A stretch of 64,000 nt of DNA from Lysobacteraceae bacterium (lineage in GTDB: Bacteria; Pseudomonadota; Gammaproteobacteria; Xanthomonadales; Rhodanobacteraceae). The notes beneath the pieces were generated by a model, which was given only the letters and a program-made list of their open reading frames with translations, was not told where the DNA came from and made no database searches. The translations under genes were made by a program, and so were the position numbers. Positions 1-7,408 of the stretch are shown here, piece by piece (position 1 is the stretch's first letter; every line of letters begins with the position of its first letter). Location: contig JAGWPB010000007.1 in the NCBI GenBank assembly GCA_028870665.1, positions 1 to 64,000 on the forward strand. Reading direction: 5' to 3'.

Positions 1-2
1 TG

Positions 3-1199
3 TTTGCGGTGCTGTTTCTCGATCTCGACCGCTTCAAGGTGATCAACGACTCGGTCGGTCATCTGGTCGGCGACGATCTGCTGTTCCAGGCCGGCGGGCG
101 CATCCGCGCCTGCCTGAAAGCACAGGATGTCGTGGCTCGCCTCGGCGGTGACGAGTTTGCCGTGCTGGTCGAGGGGATCGCTGATGTCGGCGAGGCCGAG
201 CGCGTGGCTGACCGCATCATCACCGCGATGCGCGCACCGTTCCGGCTCGGCGCCAAGGAGATGTTCACTTCGACATCGATCGGCATCGCGCTGGCGGCAC
301 CGCACTACCGGCGCCCGGAGGAATTGCTCCGCGACGCCGACTCGGCCATGTACCGGGCCAAGGCCGAGGGCCGCCAGCGGTACGCGATCTTCGACGAGCG
401 CCTGCGCCGCGAGGCGGTCAGCCTGCTGGAGCTCGAAGTGGACCTGCGGCGTGCACTGGAGCGCGGCGAGTTCGAGCCGTTCTATCAGCCGATCGTGAGC
501 CTGGAGGACGGACGCGTCGCCGGCTTCGAGGCGCTACTGCGCTGGCGCCACCCGGCGCGCGGTGTGCTGGTGCCCGGCGACTTCCTCGGTGTCGCGGAAG
601 ACAACGGCTCGTCCGAGGCGATCGACTGGATGATGTTCGAACAGGTCGCGGCGCAGATCCCGCTGCTGACCGCGGAAGGCGGCTTCGTCAGCATCAATCT
701 GTCGGGACGGCACTTTCGCAGCGACGAGCTGGCACCGCGCCTGCTGGACCTGTTCGGCCGGCATCGAGTCCAGCCCGCGCGCGTACGCGTCGAGGTCACC
801 GAGCGCACCCTGCTGGAGAGTCCGGCCACGGTCAAATGCACGCTGGCCCTGCTGCGCGAACAGGGCATCGGCATCGCCCTGGACGATTTCGGTACCGGCT
901 ACTCCTCGCTCAGCTACCTGCACCAGTATCCGCTGCAGTCTCTGAAGATCGACCGCTCGTTCATCATCGGCCTGCCGGCACAGGGGAACGAGGGCGGCAC
1001 CCTGGTGGTCGTGCGCGCGATCCTCGCCTTGGCCCACTCGCTGGGCATGCAGGTCATCGCCGAGGGCATCGAGACGGAAGCGCAACGGCGCACGCTGGCC
1101 GCCCTGGGCTGCGTGTTCGGCCAGGGCTTCCTGTTCGCCGAACCGAAATCCGCCGAAACCTGGGGCGTCGCAACCGCGGCGGTTCCCGCCATCAGCTGA
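3..1199 (+). CDS. GGDEF-EAL cyclic-di-GMP protein, 5' end cut off by window
   Basis: C-terminal part of a cyclic-di-GMP enzyme; the frame is already open at the first full codon (position 3), so the start and any sensor domain lie outside the window. The GGDEF motif is intact at 144-158 and is preceded by KxxD rather than RxxD, so the inhibitory I-site is degenerate. The EAL domain follows with EALLRW at about 528, the INLS asparagine motif, VTERTLL, DDFGTGYSSL, LKID and AEGIE. All catalytic phosphodiesterase motifs are therefore present, and both synthesis and breakdown of c-di-GMP are possible. Which activity dominates cannot be read from sequence. The stop at 1197-1199 lies 2 bases from the convergent hslO stop. 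Confidence 0.93.
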   Translation, partial: FAVLFLDLDRFKVINDSVGHLVGDDLLFQAGGRIRACLKAQDVVARLGGDEFAVLVEGIADVGEAERVADRIITAMRAPFRLGAKEMFTSTSIGIALAAPHYRRPEELLRDADSAMYRAKAEGRQRYAIFDERLRREAVSLLELEVDLRRALERGEFEPFYQPIVSLEDGRVAGFEALLRWRHPARGVLVPGDFLGVAEDNGSSEAIDWMMFEQVAAQIPLLTAEGGFVSINLSGRHFRSDELAPRLLDLFGRHRVQPARVRVEVTERTLLESPATVKCTLALLREQGIGIALDDFGTGYSSLSYLHQYPLQSLKIDRSFIIGLPAQGNEGGTLVVVRAILALAHSLGMQVIAEGIETEAQRRTLAALGCVFGQGFLFAEPKSAETWGVATAAVPAIS

Positions 1200-1201
1200 A
1201 C

Positions 1202-2083
1202 TCAGTGCGGGGTGGCCGAGGCCGGAGCACTCGGATTGGCACTGGTCACCCGCGCCACGTCGACCGGATCGAACCGGTAGCGCGCGTCGCAGAATTCGCA
1301 GGTCACCTCGACCATGCCGCCGCTGGCCGCCAGAGCGGCCTCGACCTCCGCGCGCCCGAGCGCGCGCAGCACGGCCTCGACGCGGTCGCGTGAGCAGCCG
1401 CAGCCGAAACCGAGGGTCGAAACGTCGAGCAGGCGCGGTGCCTCCTGGTGATACAGCCGGCGCAGCAGCTCGGCGGCCGGCAACGTGAGCAATTCGGCTT
1501 CCGTCAGGGTGGCGGTGAGATGACCGACGCGATTCCAGGCATCATCGTCGCCGCGTGCCCCCGGCAACTGCTGCAACAGCAGCCCCGCAGCGCCATCGGC
1601 GCCACTAGCCAGCACGATCCGGGTCGGCAATTGCTCGGATTGCGCGAAATAGTCTTCGAGCAAGGCGGCAAAGGGGGCCGAACGCACACTGACCAGACCC
1701 TGGTAGCGGGTACCTTGCTCGACGCTGCCGAGCGTGATCGCCAGCAGCGCGCCGGGTTGCGCGCCGAGATCCAGCGGCTCGGGCAGCGGCGCCTGCCAAC
1801 GCGCGAGGCCGCGGATGCGGCCCGCATCGCTGCACTCGGCGAACAGCAGCCGCAACGGACCCTGGCTCTTGAGCTCGATCGACAGACTGCCCTGCAACTT
1901 GATGTGGGCCGTGAGCAGCGCGCTGGCCGCCAGTGCCTGGCCGAGCAGGTCGCGCAGCGGCTGCGGGTAATCGCCGCGCCCGGCTACTTCGCGCCAGGAC
2001 GGGCCCAGGTGCGCCACGGCGCCGCGCACGCCGGCGCGTTCGAGCAGGAAACGGTGCATCTGGTCGTTGGCGGCGATCGGCAT
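1202..2083 (-). CDS. hslO: Hsp33 redox-regulated chaperone
   Basis: Cytoplasmic holdase chaperone activated by oxidation and unfolding. The 293-residue product has the Hsp33 N-terminal fold (FLLERAGVRGAVAHL near the start; AHIKLQGSLSIELKSQGP around residue 70) and ends in the zinc-binding redox switch: CGCS followed about 30 residues later by CEFC. These four cysteines bind zinc when reduced and form disulfides under hypochlorite or peroxide stress. The start was placed at MPIAANDQMHRF because homologues begin with a similar short leader before HR(Y/F)L. The frame is open further upstream, but that stretch is not Hsp33-like. It is divergent from mtgA, with about 110 bases between them. Confidence 0.93.
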   Translation of the reverse strand: MPIAANDQMHRFLLERAGVRGAVAHLGPSWREVAGRGDYPQPLRDLLGQALAASALLTAHIKLQGSLSIELKSQGPLRLLFAECSDAGRIRGLARWQAPLPEPLDLGAQPGALLAITLGSVEQGTRYQGLVSVRSAPFAALLEDYFAQSEQLPTRIVLASGADGAAGLLLQQLPGARGDDDAWNRVGHLTATLTEAELLTLPAAELLRRLYHQEAPRLLDVSTLGFGCGCSRDRVEAVLRALGRAEVEAALAASGGMVEVTCEFCDARYRFDPVDVARVTSANPSAPASATPH

Positions 2084-2193
2084 CGACAGGGCCCGGCTGG
2101 GAATCCGCCAAGGTGGGGACGCGGTCGATGAATCCAAGCCGGCGCGCGCCGGCCACCGCCTATACTTGCCGTGCCCCCGACTCGGTTGTCCGC

Positions 2194-2922
2194 ATGTCCG
2201 CCACCCGCTCCCCCGCCCCGCTGCGCTCACGCAGACGTCGCTGGCTGCGCGGTCTGATGATCGCCGCCCTGACCTGGCTGGCGGTCACCGAGCTGGCGGT
2301 GCTCGGCCTGCGCTTCGTGCCGCCGCTGACCAGCGCGTTCATGATCGAGCGCTGGCTCGGCGCGCAATGGCATGGCGAGCGCGGCTTCACCCTGCACTAC
2401 CACTGGGTGCCATGGCGCGCGGTGGCACCGGTGGTACCGTTGGCGATGGTCGCCAGCGAGGACCAGACCTTCCCCAGCAACTACGGCTTCGATTTCGGCG
2501 AAATCCGCGACGCCATCGACCAGGCCGAGGAAGGCGACCGCCTGCGCGGCGCCAGCACGATCACCCAGCAGACCGCGAAGAACCTGTTCCTGTGGAGCGG
2601 GCGCAGCTTCGTGCGCAAGGGCATCGAGGCCTATTTCACCATCCTGCTGGAGCTGAACCTGCCGAAGCGGCGCATCCTCGAGATTTACATGAACATCGCC
2701 GAGCTCGGCAATGGCATCTACGGCGTCGACGCCGCCAGCCGCATCGATTTCCACAAGCCGCCGGCGCGGCTGAATGAACACGAGGCGGCGCTGCTGGCTT
2801 CGGTCCTGCCGGACCCGCGCCGCTATCGCGCCGACCGCCCCTCGCGGTATGTGCTGCGCCACGCCGCCTGGGTCGAGCGGCAGATGCACCAGTTGGGCGG
2901 CGTGTCCTACCTGCCGAAATAG
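2194..2922 (+). CDS. mtgA: Monofunctional biosynthetic peptidoglycan transglycosylase
   Basis: Inner-membrane glycosyltransferase (GT51 family) that polymerises lipid II into glycan strands. The 242-residue product has an N-terminal basic segment, a membrane anchor (about residues 20-42), and the GT51 signatures: SEDQTFPSNYGFD carrying the catalytic glutamate, GASTITQQTAKNLFL, and KRRILEIYMNIAELGNGIYG. There is no transpeptidase domain, and the length matches E. coli MtgA, which makes it monofunctional. The ATG at 2194 was chosen because the membrane anchor follows at the usual distance; the frame is open upstream. A TATACT hexamer at 2161-2166 could serve as a -10 box, but no good -35 is visible. 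Confidence 0.93.
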   Translation: MSATRSPAPLRSRRRRWLRGLMIAALTWLAVTELAVLGLRFVPPLTSAFMIERWLGAQWHGERGFTLHYHWVPWRAVAPVVPLAMVASEDQTFPSNYGFDFGEIRDAIDQAEEGDRLRGASTITQQTAKNLFLWSGRSFVRKGIEAYFTILLELNLPKRRILEIYMNIAELGNGIYGVDAASRIDFHKPPARLNEHEAALLASVLPDPRRYRADRPSRYVLRHAAWVERQMHQLGGVSYLPK

Positions 2923-2948
2923 CCTGTCCTGCCTGCCGATACAAACCG

Positions 2949-4001
2949 TCAGCCGTGCGCCTCGTACCAGCCGCGGCTGGCATTGACCGCGGCGACCACT
3001 GCCAGCATCACCGGCACCTCGATCAGCACGCCGACCACCGTCGCCAGCGCCGCGCCGGAAGCGAAGCCGAACAGGCTGATCGCGGTCGCCACCGCCAGTT
3101 CGAAGAAGTTGCTGGCGCCGATCAGCGCCGAGGGACCGGCCACGCAGTGCGACTCGCCCAGTGCGCGGTTGAGCCCGTAGGCCAGCGCGCTGTTGAAGAT
3201 CACCTGGATCGCGATCGGCACCGCCAGCAGCAGGATCACCAGCGGTTGCCCGACGATCGTCACGCCCTGGAAGCCGAACAGCAGCACCAGCGTCGCCAGC
3301 AGCGCGAACAGCGACAGCGGCTTGCTGCGGGCGAGCGCACCTTCCAGCGTCATCGTGCCACGCCGCAGCAGCAGCGCGCGCAGGATCTGGGCAAGCAGCA
3401 AGGGCACCACGATGTAGAGCAGCACCGACAGCAGCAGCGTCGCCCACGGCACCCGGATCGCGGCCACGCCCAGCAGCAGCGCGACCAGCGGCGCGAAGGC
3501 GAACACCATCACGGTGTCGTTGAGCGCCACCTGGGTCAGGGTGAAGTTGGCCTCGCCGCGGGCGAGCTCGCTCCACACGAACACCATCGCCGTGCACGGC
3601 GCCGCCGCCAGCAGGATCAACCCGGCGATGTAGCTGTCGAGCTGGCCGGCCGGCAACCAGGGGGCGAACAGATGACGGATGAAGACCCAGCCCAGCAGCG
3701 CCATCGAGAAGGGTTTCACCGCCCAGTTGACGAACAACGTCACCCCGAAGCCGCGCCAGTGCCGGCGCACCGTGCCCAGCGTCGCGAAATCCACGCGCAT
3801 CAGCATCGGCACGATCATCGCCCAGATCAGCGCGCCGACCGGCAGGTTGATCGCGGCGACGGTGGCGCCGCCGAGGGCATGAAACACGGCGGGCAGCAGC
3901 CGGCCCAGCGTCACTCCCGCCGCGATGCACAGCGCCACCCACAGCGTCAGGTAGCGCTCGAATCCGCCGAGCGCGGGCCTCGTGGCGAGCGTCGCGCTCA
4001 T
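2949..4001 (-). CDS. acr3: Acr3-family arsenite efflux transporter
   Basis: Inner-membrane arsenite/antimonite exporter of the Acr3 (BASS superfamily) type, 350 residues with about ten hydrophobic segments. Diagnostic stretches are LILLAAAPCTAMVFVWS, with the conserved cysteine required for metalloid transport, ALNDTVMVFAFAPL, and the C-terminal ASNFFELAVATAISLFG. It is the last gene of the leftward arsR-arsI-arsC-acr3 operon; its ATG overlaps the arsC stop by 4 bases (3998-4001), which suggests translational coupling. The gene removes As(III) produced by the reductase ArsC or by the lyase ArsI encoded upstream. No ArsA ATPase gene is nearby, so export is probably driven by the membrane potential or proton gradient. 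Confidence 0.95.
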   Translation of the reverse strand: MSATLATRPALGGFERYLTLWVALCIAAGVTLGRLLPAVFHALGGATVAAINLPVGALIWAMIVPMLMRVDFATLGTVRRHWRGFGVTLFVNWAVKPFSMALLGWVFIRHLFAPWLPAGQLDSYIAGLILLAAAPCTAMVFVWSELARGEANFTLTQVALNDTVMVFAFAPLVALLLGVAAIRVPWATLLLSVLLYIVVPLLLAQILRALLLRRGTMTLEGALARSKPLSLFALLATLVLLFGFQGVTIVGQPLVILLLAVPIAIQVIFNSALAYGLNRALGESHCVAGPSALIGASNFFELAVATAISLFGFASGAALATVVGVLIEVPVMLAVVAAVNASRGWYEAHG

Positions 4002-4492
4002 CGCGTCGCCTCGGCGATCGCCTGCAGCGATGCGCGCGCGGTCAATCCGTCGAGCCTGGCGTCCGGCAACGCGATCAGCAGTTCGACGCGGCGCCGCAAC
4101 GTCAGCAGAGCGGCGCGGAACGCTGCGTGGCGGGCGACCTCGTCGCCCGTGACCGTCACCGGATCGGGCACCCCCCAGTGCGCGGTGGCGGGATGACCCG
4201 GCCACAGCGGGCAGCTCTCGCCCGCGGCGCTGTCGCAGACGGTGATGATGAAATCCATCGCCGGTGCGCCGGGCACGGCAAACTCGTCCCACGACTTGCT
4301 GCGCAGGCGCGAGATGTCACAGCCGAGTTCGGCGGCGATCTCCGCCGCCAGCGGTTGCACCTGCCCGCTCGGGTGGCTGCCGGCGCTGTAGGCGACGAAG
4401 CGGCCGCCGCCGAGGGCATTCAGCAGCGTCTCGGCCAGAATGCTGCGCGCCGAATTGCCCGTGCACAGGAACAGGACGTGATAGGGGCGCAT
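3998..4492 (-). CDS. arsC: Arsenate reductase, low-molecular-weight phosphatase type
   Basis: Reduces arsenate to arsenite for export. The 164-residue protein has the low-molecular-weight protein tyrosine phosphatase fold: the P-loop CTGNSARS near residue 10 carries the nucleophilic cysteine, and a second cysteine lies in DFIITVCDSAAGESCP near residues 82-90, the region where resolving cysteines sit in thioredoxin- or thiol-coupled ArsC enzymes. HWGVPDP matches the family's C-terminal catalytic Asp-Pro. The start ATG at 4492 directly precedes the P-loop strand; the upstream extension of the frame is antisense-like filler. It lies between arsI (11 bases away) and acr3 (4-base overlap). The exact electron donor is inferred only loosely. 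Confidence 0.93.
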   Translation of the reverse strand: MRPYHVLFLCTGNSARSILAETLLNALGGGRFVAYSAGSHPSGQVQPLAAEIAAELGCDISRLRSKSWDEFAVPGAPAMDFIITVCDSAAGESCPLWPGHPATAHWGVPDPVTVTGDEVARHAAFRAALLTLRRRVELLIALPDARLDGLTARASLQAIAEATR

Positions 4493-4503
4493 GGCCTGCC
4501 CGC

Positions 4504-5019
4504 TCACGCGCAGCCGCCGCCGCAACACGCCGTTGCCGCAGCCGTTCCGGCGCCCGGCGCCGCCGCATCGCTGCCGGGTGCCGCACAGGCCGCACCCGGG
4601 CCGCAACAGGCCGTCGCATCCACGGCCGGCGGTGCTGCATGCGGCGCGTCGTACGTGGTCGCCGCACCGTGGGTCAGGAAGCTCTCCCAGCGGATGCCCT
4701 GCGGGTCTTCGGCCCAGTACTTGTCGGAATGCGCGTAGCAGCACGTCGTGCCGTTCTCGGCCAGAACGACCGCGTCGGCCGCCTTCAGGCGGTCGCCGAT
4801 CGCTTCGAGTTCGGCGGCGTCTTCCGCCTGCAGGCCGAGGTGGTCGACACCGGGCGCGCGGGCGCGCTGCGAGATCGCGAAGTTGATGCGTGGATCCGCG
4901 AGCATCCATTTCGCATAGTCGGGTTGCACCACGCTGGGTCCGGTGCCGAACAGCCGGGCGTAGAAGCGGATGCTGGCATCGAGATCGCGCACGTTGACAT
5001 GGACATGAAAGCGTTTCAT
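4504..5019 (-). CDS. arsI: ArsI-type C-As bond lyase (vicinal oxygen chelate family)
   Basis: Fe(II)-dependent dioxygenase of the glyoxalase/bleomycin-resistance superfamily that demethylates trivalent organoarsenicals. The first roughly 120 residues match ArsI/CadI: FHVHVNVRDLDASIRFYARLFG with a metal histidine, VDHLGLQ with the second, and NGTTCCYAHSDKYW with the vicinal cysteine pair that binds the arsenical in ArsI. EDPQGIRWESF supplies the glutamate ligand. A C-terminal tail of about 45 residues is rich in Ala, Gly and Cys (two CC pairs and CCGGGC-like spacing) and could bind more metalloid. The start overlaps arsR by 4 bases. CadI (cadmium-induced) annotation is an alternative name for the same family; the ars context and CC pair favour ArsI. 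Confidence 0.88.
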   Translation of the reverse strand: MKRFHVHVNVRDLDASIRFYARLFGTGPSVVQPDYAKWMLADPRINFAISQRARAPGVDHLGLQAEDAAELEAIGDRLKAADAVVLAENGTTCCYAHSDKYWAEDPQGIRWESFLTHGAATTYDAPHAAPPAVDATACCGPGAACAAPGSDAAAPGAGTAAATACCGGGCA

Positions 5020-5360
5020 GGACGTCTGCTCCGGGGCTTGGGCACACAGGTGGGCGCGGCCGCACAGGCGCTCGTGTCGCCCGCGCAGCAGTTTTCGGTC
5101 AGGAAGGCGAGCAGCGCGTCCATGCGCGCGTAGTCGGCGCGACAGCGGATCACTCGGCCTTCGCGGACGTCGCGCACCAAACCGGCCGCGCGCAGCACGT
5201 TGAGGTGGTTGCTGAGCGTGGCGCCGGGCAAGCCCAGGCGCTCGCCCAGCACCCCCACCGGCATGCCCTCGCCCCCCGCCTGCACCAGCAGCCGATACAG
5301 CGCCAGGCGGTGCTCCTGGGCCAGTGCCTTGAGCGATTCGAGTGCGGATGATGTATTCAT
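5016..5360 (-). CDS. arsR: ArsR-family arsenic-responsive repressor
   Basis: Winged-helix repressor of the ars operon, 114 residues. The HTH region is GLPGATLSNHLNVLRAAGLV with the usual ArsR wing afterwards. Instead of the ELCVC site of plasmid ArsR, it has a C-terminal vicinal pair in FLTENCC, followed by more cysteines (SACAAAPTC). This resembles the C-terminal As(III) sites of Acidithiobacillus/Corynebacterium-type ArsR. It is the first gene of arsR-arsI-arsC-acr3 and probably represses its own promoter just upstream. The ATG at 5360 is only 9 bases after a good -10 box, and no Shine-Dalgarno is present, so the mRNA may be leaderless. Confidence 0.93.
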   Translation of the reverse strand: MNTSSALESLKALAQEHRLALYRLLVQAGGEGMPVGVLGERLGLPGATLSNHLNVLRAAGLVRDVREGRVIRCRADYARMDALLAFLTENCCAGDTSACAAAPTCVPKPRSRRP

Positions 5361-5397
5361 AATTCCGGAACTATAGAACTATTTTCGCGCAAGGCAA
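5361..5397 (-). promoter_or_regulatory. ars operon promoter and likely ArsR operator
   Basis: Reading leftwards, a TTGCCT -35 (5397-5392) and a TATAGT -10 (5375-5370) are separated by 16 bases. Overlapping the -10 is a direct repeat of GAACTAT on the plus strand (5368-5374 and 5376-5382, 8-base period) plus the palindrome TTCCGGAA (5363-5370). Such repeats over the -10 are the expected place for ArsR. The assignment of the repeat as operator is inference. Confidence 0.6.
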
Positions 5398-5484
5398 GCG
5401 CATGCTGCGGCGCACACGCCATGCTCCGGCCACGGCGCTAGACTGCCCCGAGGCCGGCTACCGGGGACCGGCAACGGAGGCCGC

Positions 5485-5913
5485 ATGCTACTGGTCAAGC
5501 ATCTGCTGGAAACCAAGGGCGCGCAGGTTCACGCCATTGCCCCGGACGAGCCGGTGCTGGCAGCGATCAGGCGTATGGCCGAACGTCAGGTCGGCGCGCT
5601 GCTGGTGATGCGCGGCGACACCCTGCTCGGCATCGTTTCCGAGCGCGACTACGCGCGCAAGGTGATCCTGCACGGACGCGCGTCGGCGGACACGCCGGTG
5701 GCCGAGATCATGTCGTCGCCGGTACTGACGGTGGGCCCTGACGACAGTATCGAGGCCTGCATGCGCCTGTGCACCGACAGCCGCGTGCGCCATCTGCCGG
5801 TGCAGGAGCGCGGCAAGGTGGTCGGCGTGATCTCGATCGGCGATCTGGTCAAGGCGACCATCGACGAGCAGGCGCAGCAGATCGAGCAGCTGCAGCGCTA
5901 TATCGTCGGCTAA
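5485..5913 (+). CDS. CBS-domain pair protein
   Basis: Small cytoplasmic protein of 142 residues made almost entirely of two CBS motifs (about 8-62 and 73-128), which together form one Bateman module that usually binds adenine nucleotides. Typical strings are GALLVMRGDTLLGIVSERDYARKV and TDSRVRHLPVQERGKVVGVISIGDLVKA. No enzyme or channel domain is fused, so it probably acts as a stand-alone energy sensor or partner; its target is unknown. The start ATG has a clear GGAGG seven bases upstream. It reads divergently from arsR and converges on the MFS-like gene, sharing 4 bases with that gene's stop. Confidence 0.85.
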   Translation: MLLVKHLLETKGAQVHAIAPDEPVLAAIRRMAERQVGALLVMRGDTLLGIVSERDYARKVILHGRASADTPVAEIMSSPVLTVGPDDSIEACMRLCTDSRVRHLPVQERGKVVGVISIGDLVKATIDEQAQQIEQLQRYIVG

Positions 5914-7199
5914 GCGCGGCGCCCGGACCGAGGCAGCGCTTCCGGCGCCAGATCCTCCGAATGCGCAGCGCGATAGCCGATGCGTGCCGCCGCCGCCGCG
6001 CCCAGTCCGCTCAGCAGCGCCAGTCCGGCGAGACCCACGCCCAGCCCGCGCAGCGCGTTGAGAGTGGTGGTCACTGCCACGTCGCCGAAGCGCCAGACCG
6101 TGGTCTCGATGAAGTTCTTGCCCTTGTAACGGGCCTCGCGCGCCACCCTCGTGTACAGCGCGTTGATCGCCGGCGTCAGCATGCCGTAGGTGAATCCGCG
6201 GGTAAGGATCTGCAACAGAGCCAGCAGCGGTACGCCGACCCAGACCAGAGGCATCCCGGCCGTGAGGTCCAGCCATGGCAGCGGCAGGGCCACCGGGCCC
6301 AATACCGCGATTGCTCCCAGCACGGCGACGTTGACCAGCGCCGGCAGCACCAGGCCCCATGTCGGTCCCGGGCGCCGCGCCAGCAGCCAGGAGCTCACGC
6401 CCGACTGCAGCACCACCACCAGCAGATTGGTGGCGAGGTCCATGTGCGCATAGAACGCCGTGCGTGCCGCCGCGCCGGCCAGATGCGTCTTGACATAATC
6501 GGCCACCAGCGCATAGGCGACGGTGCCGACTCCATCGCCCAGCAGCATCAGCAGCGCCATCCGGCGCAGGAAAGGCTCGCTGAAGACCTGCCGCAGCCCA
6601 GCCCAGAGACTGCCGCCCAGCGCCAGCCCGTCGGCCGGACGCGCACCGGCGCCGCGGCCGATGCGCAACATCAGCGCCAACGCCAGCAACAGCAACCCCG
6701 CGGAAACCACCAGCAGCGGTGCGACACCGATCACGCCGACCAGCAGCGAGGTCAGCAGCGGCCCCGTCAACGCACCGGCGGTGCCACCCAGCGCGATGCG
6801 CGGAAACAGCCGGCGCGCGCTGGCGCTGACGAACACATCGGCCATGAAGCTCCAGAACAGCGACACCACGAACAGGTTGAACACGCTGACCCAAACGAAG
6901 AACACCACGCCCAGCGTGAACGCACCGATCCGCGCCTGCGCGGCAAAGGCCGGCGCGAACGCCAGCAGACAGAGGACAAAGAAACCGTAGGTCCAGGTCA
7001 GCAGGCGTCGGCGTGGCAGCCGCGCAGCGAGGCCGCCGAATACCGGCGTCAGAACCAGCGTGGCCACGAAGGTCGCGCCATAGAACCACGGCAGTGCCAC
7101 GGCGCCGACAGCGCCACCCAGCTGGTCGCGGACCGGACGCAACACGAAATACGCCGCCAGCAGGCAGAAGAAGGCGAGAAAGGCCTGGATCGCAGCCAT
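5910..7199 (-). CDS. MFS-like 12-TM transporter (nucleotide-exchanger-like)
   Basis: Integral membrane protein of 429 residues with about 12 hydrophobic segments. The N-terminal stretch AAYFVLRPVRDQLG and the later VSLFWSFMADVF resemble proteins annotated as MFS transporters distantly related to ATP/ADP translocases. The substrate cannot be told from sequence. The start at 7199 (MAAIQAFLAFF) places the first membrane helix at once; the frame stays open another 66 codons upstream with no membrane or family signal, and no clear ribosome site separates the options. The 3' end overlaps the convergent CBS gene by 4 bases. It is monocistronic as far as can be seen. Confidence 0.75.
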   Translation of the reverse strand: MAAIQAFLAFFCLLAAYFVLRPVRDQLGGAVGAVALPWFYGATFVATLVLTPVFGGLAARLPRRRLLTWTYGFFVLCLLAFAPAFAAQARIGAFTLGVVFFVWVSVFNLFVVSLFWSFMADVFVSASARRLFPRIALGGTAGALTGPLLTSLLVGVIGVAPLLVVSAGLLLLALALMLRIGRGAGARPADGLALGGSLWAGLRQVFSEPFLRRMALLMLLGDGVGTVAYALVADYVKTHLAGAAARTAFYAHMDLATNLLVVVLQSGVSSWLLARRPGPTWGLVLPALVNVAVLGAIAVLGPVALPLPWLDLTAGMPLVWVGVPLLALLQILTRGFTYGMLTPAINALYTRVAREARYKGKNFIETTVWRFGDVAVTTTLNALRGLGVGLAGLALLSGLGAAAAARIGYRAAHSEDLAPEALPRSGRRA

Positions 7200-7408
7200 C
7201 AGTTCGCTGCGGCGATTGGCAGTCGATGCAATCACGCGAGTGTCGGAAGCCGAAAGTCGAAGCACCCTAGCATGCGTCCACGCATGCAGACTGCTGCGCC
7301 CCGGCGGCATCAGGCACGCTCCCACGTCGGCCAAGCGAGATGCCGCCGCGCAGGCTTGCAAGCCCTCCGCAGCTGTCGCACCGTGTGAAGCAGTCACGAG
7401 GGGGCCGC

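Noticed and set aside
2227-3942. Very long open frames antisense to mtgA, acr3, ahcY, metK, ABC and other genes
   Set aside because: In such GC-rich DNA most antisense frames stay open by chance. Their translations are Arg/Ala-rich or Gln/His/Arg-rich without family motifs, while the opposite strand gives clear proteins.
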